Assembly: GCA_963800415.1 (NCBI GenBank)
Contig: CAWDBS010000061.1
Location: forward strand, 255,512 to 319,511
Length of the DNA stretch: 64,000 bases
Direction of reading: 5' to 3'
Source: Palsa-504 sp963800415
GTDB lineage: Bacteria > Actinomycetota > Actinomycetes > Streptosporangiales > Streptosporangiaceae
A program made the translations under genes and the position numbers. The notes beneath the pieces are model-generated. The model saw nothing but the letters and a program-made list of their open reading frames with translations, did no database searches and was not told the origin of the DNA. Below, piece by piece: positions 25,621 to 33,781 of this stretch. Within the stretch, counting starts at the first letter, position 1. The number at the start of each line of letters is the position of its first letter.

Positions 25621-25659
25621 GCTAGAATCTTATTACAGTTGCTAGAATATAGTTCTAGC
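25621..25659. promoter_or_regulatory. probable TetR operator between divergent genes
   Basis: GCTAGAA-TATAG-TTCTAGC at 25641-25659 is a perfect inverted repeat with seven-base arms. A further half site GCTAGAA is at 25621-25627 and TGCTAGT at about 25667-25673. The AT-rich spacing between the divergent SnoaL-like and TetR starts is the expected place for a TetR-family operator. Confidence 0.65.
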
Positions 25660-25682
25660 CAATGGAATGCTAGTCTGTCAAG

Positions 25683-26306
25683 ATGCCGACACGCGCCCGC
25701 CCGGACCGCCGCCAGGCCATGGCCGACCAGACCCGGCGGGACATCCTCCAAACCGCCCGCCAGCTGTTCGCCCGGCAGGGCTACGCCGCTACCTCGGTAG
25801 CCGACATCGCCCGCGAGGCCGGCGTCGCGGTGCAGACCATCTACGCGCGGCTCGGTTCTAAACGGGGAATGCTGATGGCGCTCATCGACCTGATCGACGA
25901 GGAAGCCGGCGTCGGTGACCTGGTCGCCGGCGTCCGCGGCGCCAGCACCCCCGAGCACGCCCTGCGAGCTGAAATACGCCTCACCCGCGTCTTCCAGGAG
26001 CGCTCCGGGGACATCATCGGAGCCCTGTTCGCCGCCGCGGCCGTCGAGCCCGATCTCGCCGCGGCCGTCGCCGAAGGACAGCGCCGCCACCGTAACGGAG
26101 CCCGCCTCACCGTGGCCCGCCTCACCGAGCTCGGCGGCCTGCGCGAGACCCTGGGCGCCGAGCACGCTGCCGCGCTGATCGCCATCACCACCACCCACCA
26201 GGCATGGCGCGAACTCCTCGATGCCTACGGCCTGTCCTGGGACACCGCCGAGACGCTGCTCTATGACACGCTCGGCCAGGCTGTGCTCACAACAAGCCCT
26301 GACTGA
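25683..26306 (+). CDS. TetR-family transcriptional regulator
   Basis: 207 residues. The N-terminal DNA-binding domain is textbook: RRDILQTARQLFARQGYAAT, SVADIAREAGVAVQTIYARL and GSKRGMLMALIDL. The ligand domain (residues about 75-207) includes SGDIIGALFAAAAVEPDLAA and a C-terminal TTTHQAWRELLDAYGLS. The ligand is unknown. It is divergent from the SnoaL-like gene with a palindrome in between, which suggests autoregulation and control of that gene. Complete. Confidence 0.92.
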   Translation: MPTRARPDRRQAMADQTRRDILQTARQLFARQGYAATSVADIAREAGVAVQTIYARLGSKRGMLMALIDLIDEEAGVGDLVAGVRGASTPEHALRAEIRLTRVFQERSGDIIGALFAAAAVEPDLAAAVAEGQRRHRNGARLTVARLTELGGLRETLGAEHAAALIAITTTHQAWRELLDAYGLSWDTAETLLYDTLGQAVLTTSPD

Positions 26307-26327
26307 TCAGGCCGGCACGGCCGTAGG

Positions 26328-27520
26328 ATGCGTCCCATGCCGGATGCCCGATCTGCCGCGGCTGGGCGCCGCCCCGAGCCGTTCACCCCGCAGACCGCCC
26401 CGGCGGCACTGGAGGACCTCCGGGCGCGGCTGCGCGCGACGCGCTGGCCGGACGCGCCTGAGGACGCCGGCTGGTCGCTCGGGACCGACCTGGCCTACCT
26501 CCGTGAGCTCGTCGCCTACTGGGCGGATGGGTTCGACTGGCCGGCGCAGGAGGCGGCGCTCGCCCGGTTCCCCCGCTTCCGCGTCCGGCTCGGCGGCCTG
26601 CAGATCCATTTCGTGCACGTCCGGGCCGCCGCGCCGGCCCTGTCCTGCCGCTGGTCTTGTGCCACGGCTGGCCGGACTCGTTCTGGCGCTACGCGAAGGT
26701 CATCGGACCGCTCACCGACCCCGGCGCGCACGGCGCCGACCCCGCCGACGCCTTCAACGTGGTCGTGCCCGACATGCCGGGCTACGGGTACTCCGGCCGC
26801 CCGGCCGGCCCGCCGCTGGACTCCATCGCGGTCGCCGGCCTGTGGGCCGGGCTCATGGGCGTCCTGGGCTACCCGCGGTTCGGCGCTGCGGGCGGGGACA
26901 TCGGCAGCCACGTGAGCCGCTACCTCGGGCTCGACTACCCCGGCCGGGTCGTGGCCGTCCACCGTACCGACGCGGGCGTGCCCGTCTTTGCCGGCGACCC
27001 GGCGGACCTCGCGCCCGAGGAGCGCGCCTGGCTCGAGGGCGCCGCCGCGTGGGGCGCGGCCGAGGGCGCCTACGCCGCCATGCACCGCACCAAGCCCCAG
27101 ACCGCCGCCGTCGGGCTCACCGACTCACCCGCCGGGCTCGCCGCCTGGATCGTGGAGAAGCTCCGGGCGTGGAGCGACTGCGACGGCGACGTCGAGCGGC
27201 GCTTCACCAAGGACGAGATCCTCACCAACGTCACGCTCTACTGGCTCACCGCGACGATCGGCTCGTCGATGCGCATGTACCGCGCGAACGCCGCGATCCC
27301 GCCCGCGCAGCACGCCCGCCGGGTCGAGGTGCCGTCCGGCTTCTCGCTGTTCCCCGGCAACATCGTCCGCCCGCCGCGGGCGTGGCTGGAGCGCACGGCG
27401 AACGTCGTGCGCGTGACCGAGCCCGCACGCGGCGGGCACTTCGCGCCGTTCGAGGAACCCGGGCTCTACGCCGAAGAGCTGCGCGCGTTCTTCCGCCCCT
27501 ACCGGGCCGAGCCGGGATGA
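26328..27520 (+). pseudogene. epoxide hydrolase (EphA/microsomal type), one frameshift
   Basis: The N-terminal EHN domain (PFTPQTAPAALEDLRARLRA, RWPDAPEDAGWSLGTDLAY) is in one frame to FVHVRAAAPAL near 26640; the alpha/beta-hydrolase core then continues in another: LVLCHGWPDSFWRYAKVIG, VVPDMPGYGYSGRP, nucleophile in GAAGGDIGSHVSRYLG, and the base histidine in GGHFAPFEEPGLYA. Joined, it is a normal roughly 395-residue epoxide hydrolase. A single-base indel at about 26640 separates the two. Either an assembly error or a very recent mutation. Confidence 0.8.
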
Positions 27521-27575
27521 GATCCTCGGCTTCTTCGACGGGTTCGAGCTGCTCGAGCCGGGCCTGGTCCCCTAG
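27513..27575 (+). pseudogene. methyltransferase (PF04672 type) C-terminal scrap
   Basis: Overlapping the end of the epoxide hydrolase, another frame reads RDEILGFFDGFELLEPGLVP and a stop. This matches EEILGLFDGLELLEPGLV of the methyltransferase pseudogene at 1722-2433 and the equivalent part of the intact gene at 62519. It is only 20 codons long, a third trace of the family in this window. Confidence 0.6.
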
Positions 27576-27703
27576 CACCAAGTCATGCCTTCAGCGATCA
27601 GCTGGATGGCGGCCAACCAGGTCACCGTCGGCGCCTTGACCGATCGGCGGTGCGAAGTTCACCGAGCCGCCGCTGCTCGTCGTCGGGATTCGGTTGCCCA
27701 TCA

Positions 27704-27716
27704 CACCTGCCAGGTG
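27704..27716 (+). promoter_or_regulatory. palindrome upstream of vapBC
   Basis: CACCTG-C-CAGGTG is a perfect 13-bp palindrome lying 18 bases before the VapB start. TATCTT at 27722-27727 downstream of it could be the -10 element. This is a plausible autoregulatory site for VapBC; the promoter assignment is weak. Confidence 0.45.
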
Positions 27717-27733
27717 CATGGTATCTTAATGGC

Positions 27734-27967
27734 ATGCGCTCTACCATAGACAAGGCGGGGCGGCTGGTTATACCCAAGGCACTGCGGGACAGCCTCGGCC
27801 TGGTGCCCGGCGAGGTCGAGGTAACCCCGGACGGAGCCGGCCTGCATATCGAGCCGCTGGCCGACGACCGCCTGGAGGACGAAGACGGCCTGCTCGTCAT
27901 CCCAGCCGCCGACGTCACCGTCAGCGACAACCTCGTCCGGACGCTGCGCGATGCCAACCAGCGGTAA
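27734..27967 (+). CDS. vapB: VapB-type antitoxin (AbrB/SpoVT/MazE fold)
   Basis: 77 residues. The swapped-hairpin DNA-binding domain is MRSTIDKAGRLVIPKALRDS then LGLVPGEVEVTPDG, followed by an acidic tail (DDRLEDEDGLLVIPAADVTV) that would wrap round the toxin. It is encoded 17 bases overlapping the PIN gene, the usual VapBC order. ATG 27734 is the only sensible start; an upstream palindrome probably serves autoregulation. Intact. Confidence 0.88.
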   Translation: MRSTIDKAGRLVIPKALRDSLGLVPGEVEVTPDGAGLHIEPLADDRLEDEDGLLVIPAADVTVSDNLVRTLRDANQR

Positions 27968-28379
27968 CAGGCCGCAGCTCCTGATCGACACCAGCGTCGC
28001 CGTCGCTCTCGCGGTCGCCGGGCACGAGCACCATCAGGCCACCAGGAAGGCCATCGGCGGCCGGAGTTGCGGGCTCAGCGGCCACGCGGCCTTCGAGACC
28101 TTCTCCGTGCTGACCCGGCTGCCGCCACCCAACCGCCGCACCCCCGCCGCCGTGGCACGGTTGCTCGCACACAACTTCCCCGTTTCGCGGTTCCTCAGCG
28201 CCCAGGACGCGCAACGGCTCCATGCCAGGCTGGCATCGCTCGGCATCGCCGGCGGCGCCGTCTACGATGCCCTCGTCGCCGCCACGGCAGCCGAACACGG
28301 GATCACGCTTGCCACCCGCGATCGCAGGGCCGCCGAGACCTACCGTGCCCTCGACATTGACTTCGAACTGATCGATTGA
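27951..28379 (+). CDS. vapC: VapC-type toxin (PIN-domain ribonuclease)
   Basis: 142 residues. PIN-domain acidic residues are visible in QLLIDTSVAVAL (first Asp), GHAAFETFSVLTRL (Glu), GGAVYDALVAATA (Asp) and GITLATRDRRA (last Asp). The family cleaves tRNA or rRNA and is held inactive by VapB. Start ATG 27951 overlaps the vapB end, giving coupled translation. All the key residues are present, so this is probably an active pair. Confidence 0.9.
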   Translation: MPTSGNRPQLLIDTSVAVALAVAGHEHHQATRKAIGGRSCGLSGHAAFETFSVLTRLPPPNRRTPAAVARLLAHNFPVSRFLSAQDAQRLHARLASLGIAGGAVYDALVAATAAEHGITLATRDRRAAETYRALDIDFELID

Positions 28380-28503
28380 CCTGATCACCGGCAGCATTGG
28401 GCTTTGCGCGGGTAATCCCGGCAAGCGTGGCTCGCGGCCTACGGCGGTTGGCTACAGTCGCACCAAGGTAAGGCGGTTTCCGGGATACGGGAGGACCAGG
28501 GCC

Positions 28504-30879
28504 ATGGCGAAGGCGGCGCGTGACCGGCTGGCCAGGACGCTGCGCGGCGATGCGCAGGCCGCGTTCAGCGTCGAACTGACGGCCAGGACGGACGACTTGA
28601 GCCTGGAAGTGGAGGGCTTCGGGCACGTCAGGTTCCCGGTGACCCCGGCGAAAGCGCGCAAGCTCCTCGGCCTCGGTCAGCCGGCCCGGTTCGGCCATGG
28701 CGAGGAGACGCTGACCGACCCGGACGTCCGCGACACGTGGGAGATCCCCAAGCACCTCGTCCGCGCCGAGTGGAACGACGCCACGCTGAAGCACGTCCTC
28801 GCGACGGTAAAAGAAGAACTAGGACTACCGACCGCGGCCGAACTGACTGCCGATCTTCACTCCCTGCTGGTCTATGAGACGAACCAGCACTTCCTCGCCC
28901 ACCAGGACTCCGAGAAAGACGACTCGATGGTCGGGACCCTGGTGGTGACCCTGCCGTCCAGCTACGCCGGCGGCGAGCTGATGGTGGGGCACAACGAGGA
29001 GTGGAAGGCCTACCGGGGGTCGAAGACGGCGCTGTCGCTGGTCGCCTTCTACGCCGACTGCCGGCACGAGGTTCTCCGGGTGAAGTCGGGGTACCGGATC
29101 ACGCTCACGTACAACCTGCTCCTGCACGGCGACACCAGCCGCCCGGAGGGCGACGGCGGAACCGTCGCCGAACTGGCGGATGTCCTCCGCGAGCACTTCA
29201 GCACGCCGGTATCCCGCTATTACGGCGGACCCGCGACCGACCCGCCGAACCGGCTGGTCTACCTCCTGGACCACGAGTACACGCCCCGCGGGCTGAACTG
29301 GCGGCGGCTGAAGGGCGCGGACGCGAGCCGGGTGGCCCTGCTGCGGACCGCCGCGGGCACATCAGGCTGCGAGGCCGTCCTCGCGCTCGCCGACATCAAG
29401 ACGACGCACAGCGCGTTCCCGGCCTATGAGGGCTACGGATACCGACGCCGGGGCTGGTATGACGACTACGAAGAAGACGATGACGGGTACTCCGGCGGCG
29501 CGAGCGGCAGCGAACGCGAGTACGACATCCAGGACCTGATCGACTCCGAGGTCACCCTCACCCACTGGACCGGGCCGGACGGCACCCGCCTGGAGGAGAC
29601 ATCGCTGCCCGTGGACGGCGATGAGGTGTGCGCGTCCACCCAGACGGGCGACCTCGAGCCGTACTCCTCGGAGTATGAGGGCTACATGGGCAACTGGGGC
29701 AACACGCTGGACCGCTGGTATCACCGGGCGGCGGTCGTCGTGTGGCCGCGTGACCAGGCCTTCGCGAACCGTGCCGAGACCTCCCCCGCCTGGGCCCTTG
29801 ACGAGCTCGCCGCGATGGCGTCAGCAGGCGACGTACCGGGCGCGCAGGCCGCCGCGGCGACGCTCGCGCCCTTCTGGGACAGCGCCCGGCGCGGGCGGAC
29901 ACCGGAGGAGAGGGGCAGGCTCTCCGGGCTCTTCGGCAAGGCGCTGCTGGCGGCGGACGCCGTGGCGGATGCGGAAACCGCGGCGATGCTGCTGCGCCCG
30001 TTCCGTATTGAGCAGCTAACTGACGCGTACGTGGACTCGTTCGGAAAGATCGCCGGCAGATACGGTCAGCGGTGGACAGCGGAATTGCTGCGGACGTGGT
30101 TCGGCGGAGAGCAGCCAGCGTGGGCATATGGCGGGGGAACCGAACGGCCGCGGTGGGTGGCGGAGTGGCTGCCCGGCTTGTGCGAGGGGCTGCACGCCGC
30201 GGGCAGTGCTGGCGCGGTGGCCGCGCAGCGGCTCGTTGACCTGGCGTGGGAGTGGATCGGCAGGGACATCGGCACGGGACTCGCCTCGTCGTCGCCCGGC
30301 TACCGCGACAAGAAACTCGGCGACCTGGGTAAACCGCTTGCCTCGGTGCTGACGGCCGCCGCCGCGATCGGGGCAGCTAGCACGCGAGACACTGTTACCG
30401 GATATATCCGGGAAGCCCAGGACGCGGTGACCGTTCTGGAGATGTCCGCGCTGCGCGCCGCGGCGGAACTGTCCAGGGACGGCACGCGCGGCGCCGCCGG
30501 CTTCGGCGACCTGGCCGCCGACTGCGCGGCGCGGCTCCGCGCCCGGCTCGCCCGCCCGCAACGCGCGTCCGGCGACTGGTCGATCGGACTGCCCGCGGGC
30601 GGCTGCACGTGCGACGTGTGTGACACTCTCCGTGTGTTCGCCGAAGACAAGAGCCGGCTCACCTTCGAGTGGCCGCTCGCCCAGCGGGGCAGGCAGCACG
30701 TCCACTCCCGGATCGACGCCGCCGAACTGCCCGTCACCCACGTGACCAGGCGGCAAGGCAGGCCCTACACCCTCGTCCTGAAGAAGACCGAGGCGCTCTT
30801 CGCCCGCGAGCAGGAAGCCCGGATCAGGGACGAAACGGATCTGAAGTGGCTCGCGGCGCAGTGGAATCTCGGCGCTTGA
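28504..30879 (+). CDS. large protein with N-terminal 2-oxoglutarate/Fe(II) oxygenase domain
   Basis: 791 residues. Residues about 115-220 form a prolyl-4-hydroxylase-like jelly roll: LLVYETNQHFLAHQDSEKDD has the HxD metal pair, YAGGELMVGHNEEWKAYRGS the core strands, and YADCRHEVLRVKSGYRITLT the second His and the Arg that binds 2-oxoglutarate. A low-complexity acidic tyrosine-rich stretch (WYDDYEEDDDGYSGG) lies near 320. The rest is helical, with a late cysteine pair (GGCTCDVCDTL) near 700. Similar long 2OG oxygenases occur in fungi and actinomycetes without known substrate. ATG 28504; intact; followed by a strong terminator. Confidence 0.75.
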   Translation: MAKAARDRLARTLRGDAQAAFSVELTARTDDLSLEVEGFGHVRFPVTPAKARKLLGLGQPARFGHGEETLTDPDVRDTWEIPKHLVRAEWNDATLKHVLATVKEELGLPTAAELTADLHSLLVYETNQHFLAHQDSEKDDSMVGTLVVTLPSSYAGGELMVGHNEEWKAYRGSKTALSLVAFYADCRHEVLRVKSGYRITLTYNLLLHGDTSRPEGDGGTVAELADVLREHFSTPVSRYYGGPATDPPNRLVYLLDHEYTPRGLNWRRLKGADASRVALLRTAAGTSGCEAVLALADIKTTHSAFPAYEGYGYRRRGWYDDYEEDDDGYSGGASGSEREYDIQDLIDSEVTLTHWTGPDGTRLEETSLPVDGDEVCASTQTGDLEPYSSEYEGYMGNWGNTLDRWYHRAAVVVWPRDQAFANRAETSPAWALDELAAMASAGDVPGAQAAAATLAPFWDSARRGRTPEERGRLSGLFGKALLAADAVADAETAAMLLRPFRIEQLTDAYVDSFGKIAGRYGQRWTAELLRTWFGGEQPAWAYGGGTERPRWVAEWLPGLCEGLHAAGSAGAVAAQRLVDLAWEWIGRDIGTGLASSSPGYRDKKLGDLGKPLASVLTAAAAIGAASTRDTVTGYIREAQDAVTVLEMSALRAAAELSRDGTRGAAGFGDLAADCAARLRARLARPQRASGDWSIGLPAGGCTCDVCDTLRVFAEDKSRLTFEWPLAQRGRQHVHSRIDAAELPVTHVTRRQGRPYTLVLKKTEALFAREQEARIRDETDLKWLAAQWNLGA

Positions 30880-30912
30880 CCGGTGTAATCCCCGAGCCGG
30901 TAGCACAAAGCC

Positions 30913-30950
30913 GGGGCGCGGTTCCGGGATTGCTCCCGGAACCGCGCCCC
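30913..30950. terminator. perfect 17-bp hairpin between convergent genes
   Basis: Left arm GGGGCGCGGTTCCGGGA (30913-30929), loop TTGC, right arm the exact complement (30934-30950). It lies 33 bases after the oxygenase stop and 76 bases from the stop of the convergent secreted-protein gene. There is no long T-tract, but such GC hairpins are common actinomycete terminators, here probably bidirectional. Confidence 0.8.
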
Positions 30951-31026
30951 GAGCTTCTCACCGAACCCGTCGTGTGCCTATCGGCGCGACGGGCTCTCCG
31001 CGGTTCCTGCGGTCAGGCTGCTGCTC

Positions 31027-32187
31027 TCAGGGTGCCTCGGCCGAGGCACCCTGTACGCACCCACCGCCGGTTATGGCGAAGTCGCGGTTGCTGAACTCCT
31101 CCTGGGTCAGGAAGCGGTAACCGCCGATCACCTGGTTGTAGAGCCGCCCAGCCGGGCCCCGCGTCTGGCCGAAGATATAGGCGCACTCGTCGCCATTCTC
31201 GTAGCCACTGGAGTCGTACCAGCCGGTCACGGTGTCCGGGTCGGTAATCGACTCCGAGATCTCGTGGCTTGTGGGGCTGACCTGGACGTCGCCGTCGGGG
31301 CTACCGTTCGGCGACTCGATCACGCCGAAGTTCTTCTCGGTGCCGCACGTGAACCCAACCTTCGACAAGTAGATCGGGTAGGGCATGTTCGCGTACACGG
31401 CGTTGCTCGCACTGTAGTTGTGGTAAGCGCAGTACGCCGCGCTCGGCTGGTAGTTGATCGTGCAAGCGTTAGCCGCGGTGGTCGTCGAACCGGCGAAGAC
31501 GCAGGACTCGACGTGCTTGGGCAGGTACATCAGGTAGATGTGGGAGAGGTCATGCGGCAGGCCGTGGGCCGCGGTGACGCGGTCGGTTTCAGCCTGAACC
31601 TGGTCATCATCCAGGCAGGCGTTGTAGCCGGAGTTGTCAGCGTAGATCCCTGCGGTGTCCGTGCTGGCCACCTGGCAGCCGCTCGCGGGCAGCGGGTCGC
31701 TGTCAAAAATGGGGAAGCCGACCCCGATCTGGTAGCGGATTTGCCCGTTGCTACCGAAGTACTCCTTCGCCACCGAGTACACGTTGCTGTTCAGGCCGCT
31801 CGCCAACGCCACACTTTCGATATATTTACTGATGAGTAGCTCGTACGAAGCCGAGATCGGGTGGCCCGGCGGACTCCAGAAGATCGGGGTGACGATCAGC
31901 GGGCCGGTCGATCGCGTATCCATCACCGGGCCTCCGTGGAAGATCAGTGGCGGAGTGCCGCTGGCGGGGTCGCTGGCGCGGATCGCCGCGGCGTTCTTGA
32001 CCGGACAGTTGCCTATCGCACGCACGACGCCGCTGATACCCTGAGCGCGGGCCGTGGCTTGGATCTGCGATTTGCAGGCGTTGGGTGCCGGCGCTGCGCT
32101 TGCCTGGGTCGTGGTCGCCATAGCGAGACTCCCCGCTACCAGGATCATGGCGGCGCCTAGACCCCATCGCTTGTGTGCGTTCTTCAT
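31027..32187 (-). CDS. secreted EXORDIUM/phosphate-induced-like protein
   Basis: 386 residues. A signal peptide (MKNAHKRWGLGAAMILVAGS to about residue 32, ending ASAAPA) predicts export. The body has GPLIVTPIFWSPPGHPIS, the cysteine-containing SGCQVASTD and NACLDDDQV, and late in the protein VSPTSHEISESITDPD followed by GWYDSSGYENGDECAYIFG. That last block resembles the HExxE...D/N region of plant EXORDIUM-type proteins and their bacterial relatives. Seven or more cysteines suggest disulfides. The function is unknown; the SHEISESITDP stretch could bind metal. Confidence 0.65.
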   Translation of the reverse strand: MKNAHKRWGLGAAMILVAGSLAMATTTQASAAPAPNACKSQIQATARAQGISGVVRAIGNCPVKNAAAIRASDPASGTPPLIFHGGPVMDTRSTGPLIVTPIFWSPPGHPISASYELLISKYIESVALASGLNSNVYSVAKEYFGSNGQIRYQIGVGFPIFDSDPLPASGCQVASTDTAGIYADNSGYNACLDDDQVQAETDRVTAAHGLPHDLSHIYLMYLPKHVESCVFAGSTTTAANACTINYQPSAAYCAYHNYSASNAVYANMPYPIYLSKVGFTCGTEKNFGVIESPNGSPDGDVQVSPTSHEISESITDPDTVTGWYDSSGYENGDECAYIFGQTRGPAGRLYNQVIGGYRFLTQEEFSNRDFAITGGGCVQGASAEAP

Positions 32188-32338
32188 GCTTTCTCCGTTT
32201 TCGCGGATATCCAGCTGTCTGCCGGAGCCGTGACTACGGTACTGACGCAGAACGCACGCTTCCAGTCATACGCAAACAACTCCGCCAAATCTTGATGTGC
32301 TGACCCGGGTTACTTCAGAGTGCCCGCTACCGAAGCCG

Positions 32339-32482
32339 CTGCGTGGGCAGGCGACTGTCCGCTTGGAGGTCGAGGACCTGGCGGGCGCAGCGGACCTCCC
32401 GTGCAACCCCGCGTACAAGCCGATTCCCGGTCAGCACGCCACTATCCCCGGCAAGGTCGTCACCGTTCTGCGCCGCGTCTGA
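32339..32482 (+). pseudogene. LexA-like C-terminal fragment
   Basis: The last 40 residues read ATVRLEVEDLAG, then NPAYKPIPGQHATIPGKVVT and VLRRV before a stop, matching the end of LexA repressors (NPAYEPIPGDEATILGKVVAVLRRV type). The catalytic lysine position in the TVKRL strand is R here (TVRLE), and the DNA-binding domain and catalytic serine part are absent. A stray remnant, not the working lexA. Confidence 0.6.
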
Positions 32483-32524
32483 CCGGCGACCAGGCGCGTA
32501 GCGATCCCGAACCTGGCCGGATCT

Positions 32525-32971
32525 CTACGAGTCAGCAGCGTCCTCGTTCTCTTCGGCCTTCTTGGCATTCCGCAATTCCCGGATGCTGTAGGCCATGGTC
32601 GCCAGCACGGTCAGGCCCCCTATGGCAATGCCCACGCCGGTTCCCGCGCCGGAAAATGGCAGCAGGTCCGTGAATATCAGCACAGCGCCAAGGCCGATGG
32701 AGCCTATGCCGAAAAGAACGGCAGAGGCCGTGGCGACTCGGTTAGCTGCCGCCATGAGGGCCGCCGACCGGGCGCGTGCCTGCACGGCGGCGAGGTTTCG
32801 TCTGGCCCATTGATACTCGATGGCGAACACGGCCAGCGCCAGCGCTATGACCAGCAGGCCAGGGCCGGGTGCCACCAAGAGCACCACGCCGACGGCGAGG
32901 ATCACTGTGCCTGCGACAGTGACCGCGATCCGGCGGAGCAGTCTAACCAGGTCCTTCACCTCTGCAATCAT
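32525..32971 (-). CDS. PGPGW-type transmembrane protein
   Basis: 148 residues, TIGR02611-like. Two N-terminal hydrophobic segments (VTVAGTVILAVGVVLLVAPG, LLVIALALAVFAIEYQWARR) enclose the family motif APGPGL, followed by a helix-rich loop and two more membrane segments (VLFGIGSIGLGAVLIFT and GTGVGIAIGGLTVLATMAYS). The tail is charged. Function unknown. ATG 32971; single gene. Confidence 0.85.
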   Translation of the reverse strand: MIAEVKDLVRLLRRIAVTVAGTVILAVGVVLLVAPGPGLLVIALALAVFAIEYQWARRNLAAVQARARSAALMAAANRVATASAVLFGIGSIGLGAVLIFTDLLPFSGAGTGVGIAIGGLTVLATMAYSIRELRNAKKAEENEDAADS

Positions 32972-33033
32972 GCCAGGATGCTGCTATCCGGCCAGGCCCG
33001 GGAGGGTGGTGTAGGCGTCGACCACCGCGCATC

Positions 33034-33588
33034 TCACGCCCCTCCGCGGCGGTGCAGCTGGCTGAGCCCTAGGTACGTGGCGGCGTTGCGCTCGATCTCC
33101 GCGCGCTCTGCTTCGGACAGGTCCCGCCGGACCTTTCCCGGCACCCCGGCCACCAGCACTCCCTCCGGGACCTGCTGCCCTTCGGTCAGCACGGCGCCGG
33201 CCGCGACGATCGAATGACGCGCCACGCGTGCCCCGTTGAGCACGATCGCGCCCATGCCGATGAGGACCAGATCCTCGATGGTGCACCCGTGCAGCGTGGC
33301 GTTGTGGCCGATGGTGACGTCCGAGCCCACCGACAGCGGCACACCAGGGTCAGCGTGCAAGACGCACCCGTCCTGCACGTTGCTGCGCTCGCCGACCACG
33401 ATGGTGTCACGGTCAGCGCGGAGCACGGCTCGGTACCACACGCTCGCCTCCGCGCCGATGGTTACGCGTCCGATGAGGACGGCACCGGGGGCGACGAAGG
33501 CGGTTGCGGCGACATCGGGACGGTCCTGGCCGAGCGCGACGAGGGACGGTACGCCGGCACCGGGGCCGGGCGCAGGCTGGCTGTTCAT
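33034..33588 (-). CDS. gamma-class carbonic anhydrase family protein
   Basis: 184 residues of a left-handed beta-helix with hexapeptide repeats: AFVAPGAVLIGRVTIGAEAS, VWYRAVLRADRDTIVVGERS, NVQDGCVLHADPGVPLSVGS, DVTIGHNATLHGCTIEDLVL, IGMGAIVLNGARVARHSIVA. The zinc-binding histidines are those in LHADPG, IGHNATLHG (two). The family includes true carbonic anhydrases and inactive homologues. ATG 33588; complete; 193 bases from the divergent P450 gene. Confidence 0.85.
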   Translation of the reverse strand: MNSQPAPGPGAGVPSLVALGQDRPDVAATAFVAPGAVLIGRVTIGAEASVWYRAVLRADRDTIVVGERSNVQDGCVLHADPGVPLSVGSDVTIGHNATLHGCTIEDLVLIGMGAIVLNGARVARHSIVAAGAVLTEGQQVPEGVLVAGVPGKVRRDLSEAERAEIERNAATYLGLSQLHRRGGA

Positions 33589-33781
33589 AGACCACCACTA
33601 TGGGGTTTGCCGCCGCTCGCCGTAAACAGGCGAATTTGTGCTCGCGGTGGCCTCACGCGGGGCCTGTACCGGGCCCGTTCGGCCTCAGTCATCTGCTGCG
33701 CCGGTACCGCGAGCCGGGTGAGCGGCCCTGGCCTCGACCCGCTGACCGGAAGCCCGGAAGCCCGGAAGGGATAATGGGGTC

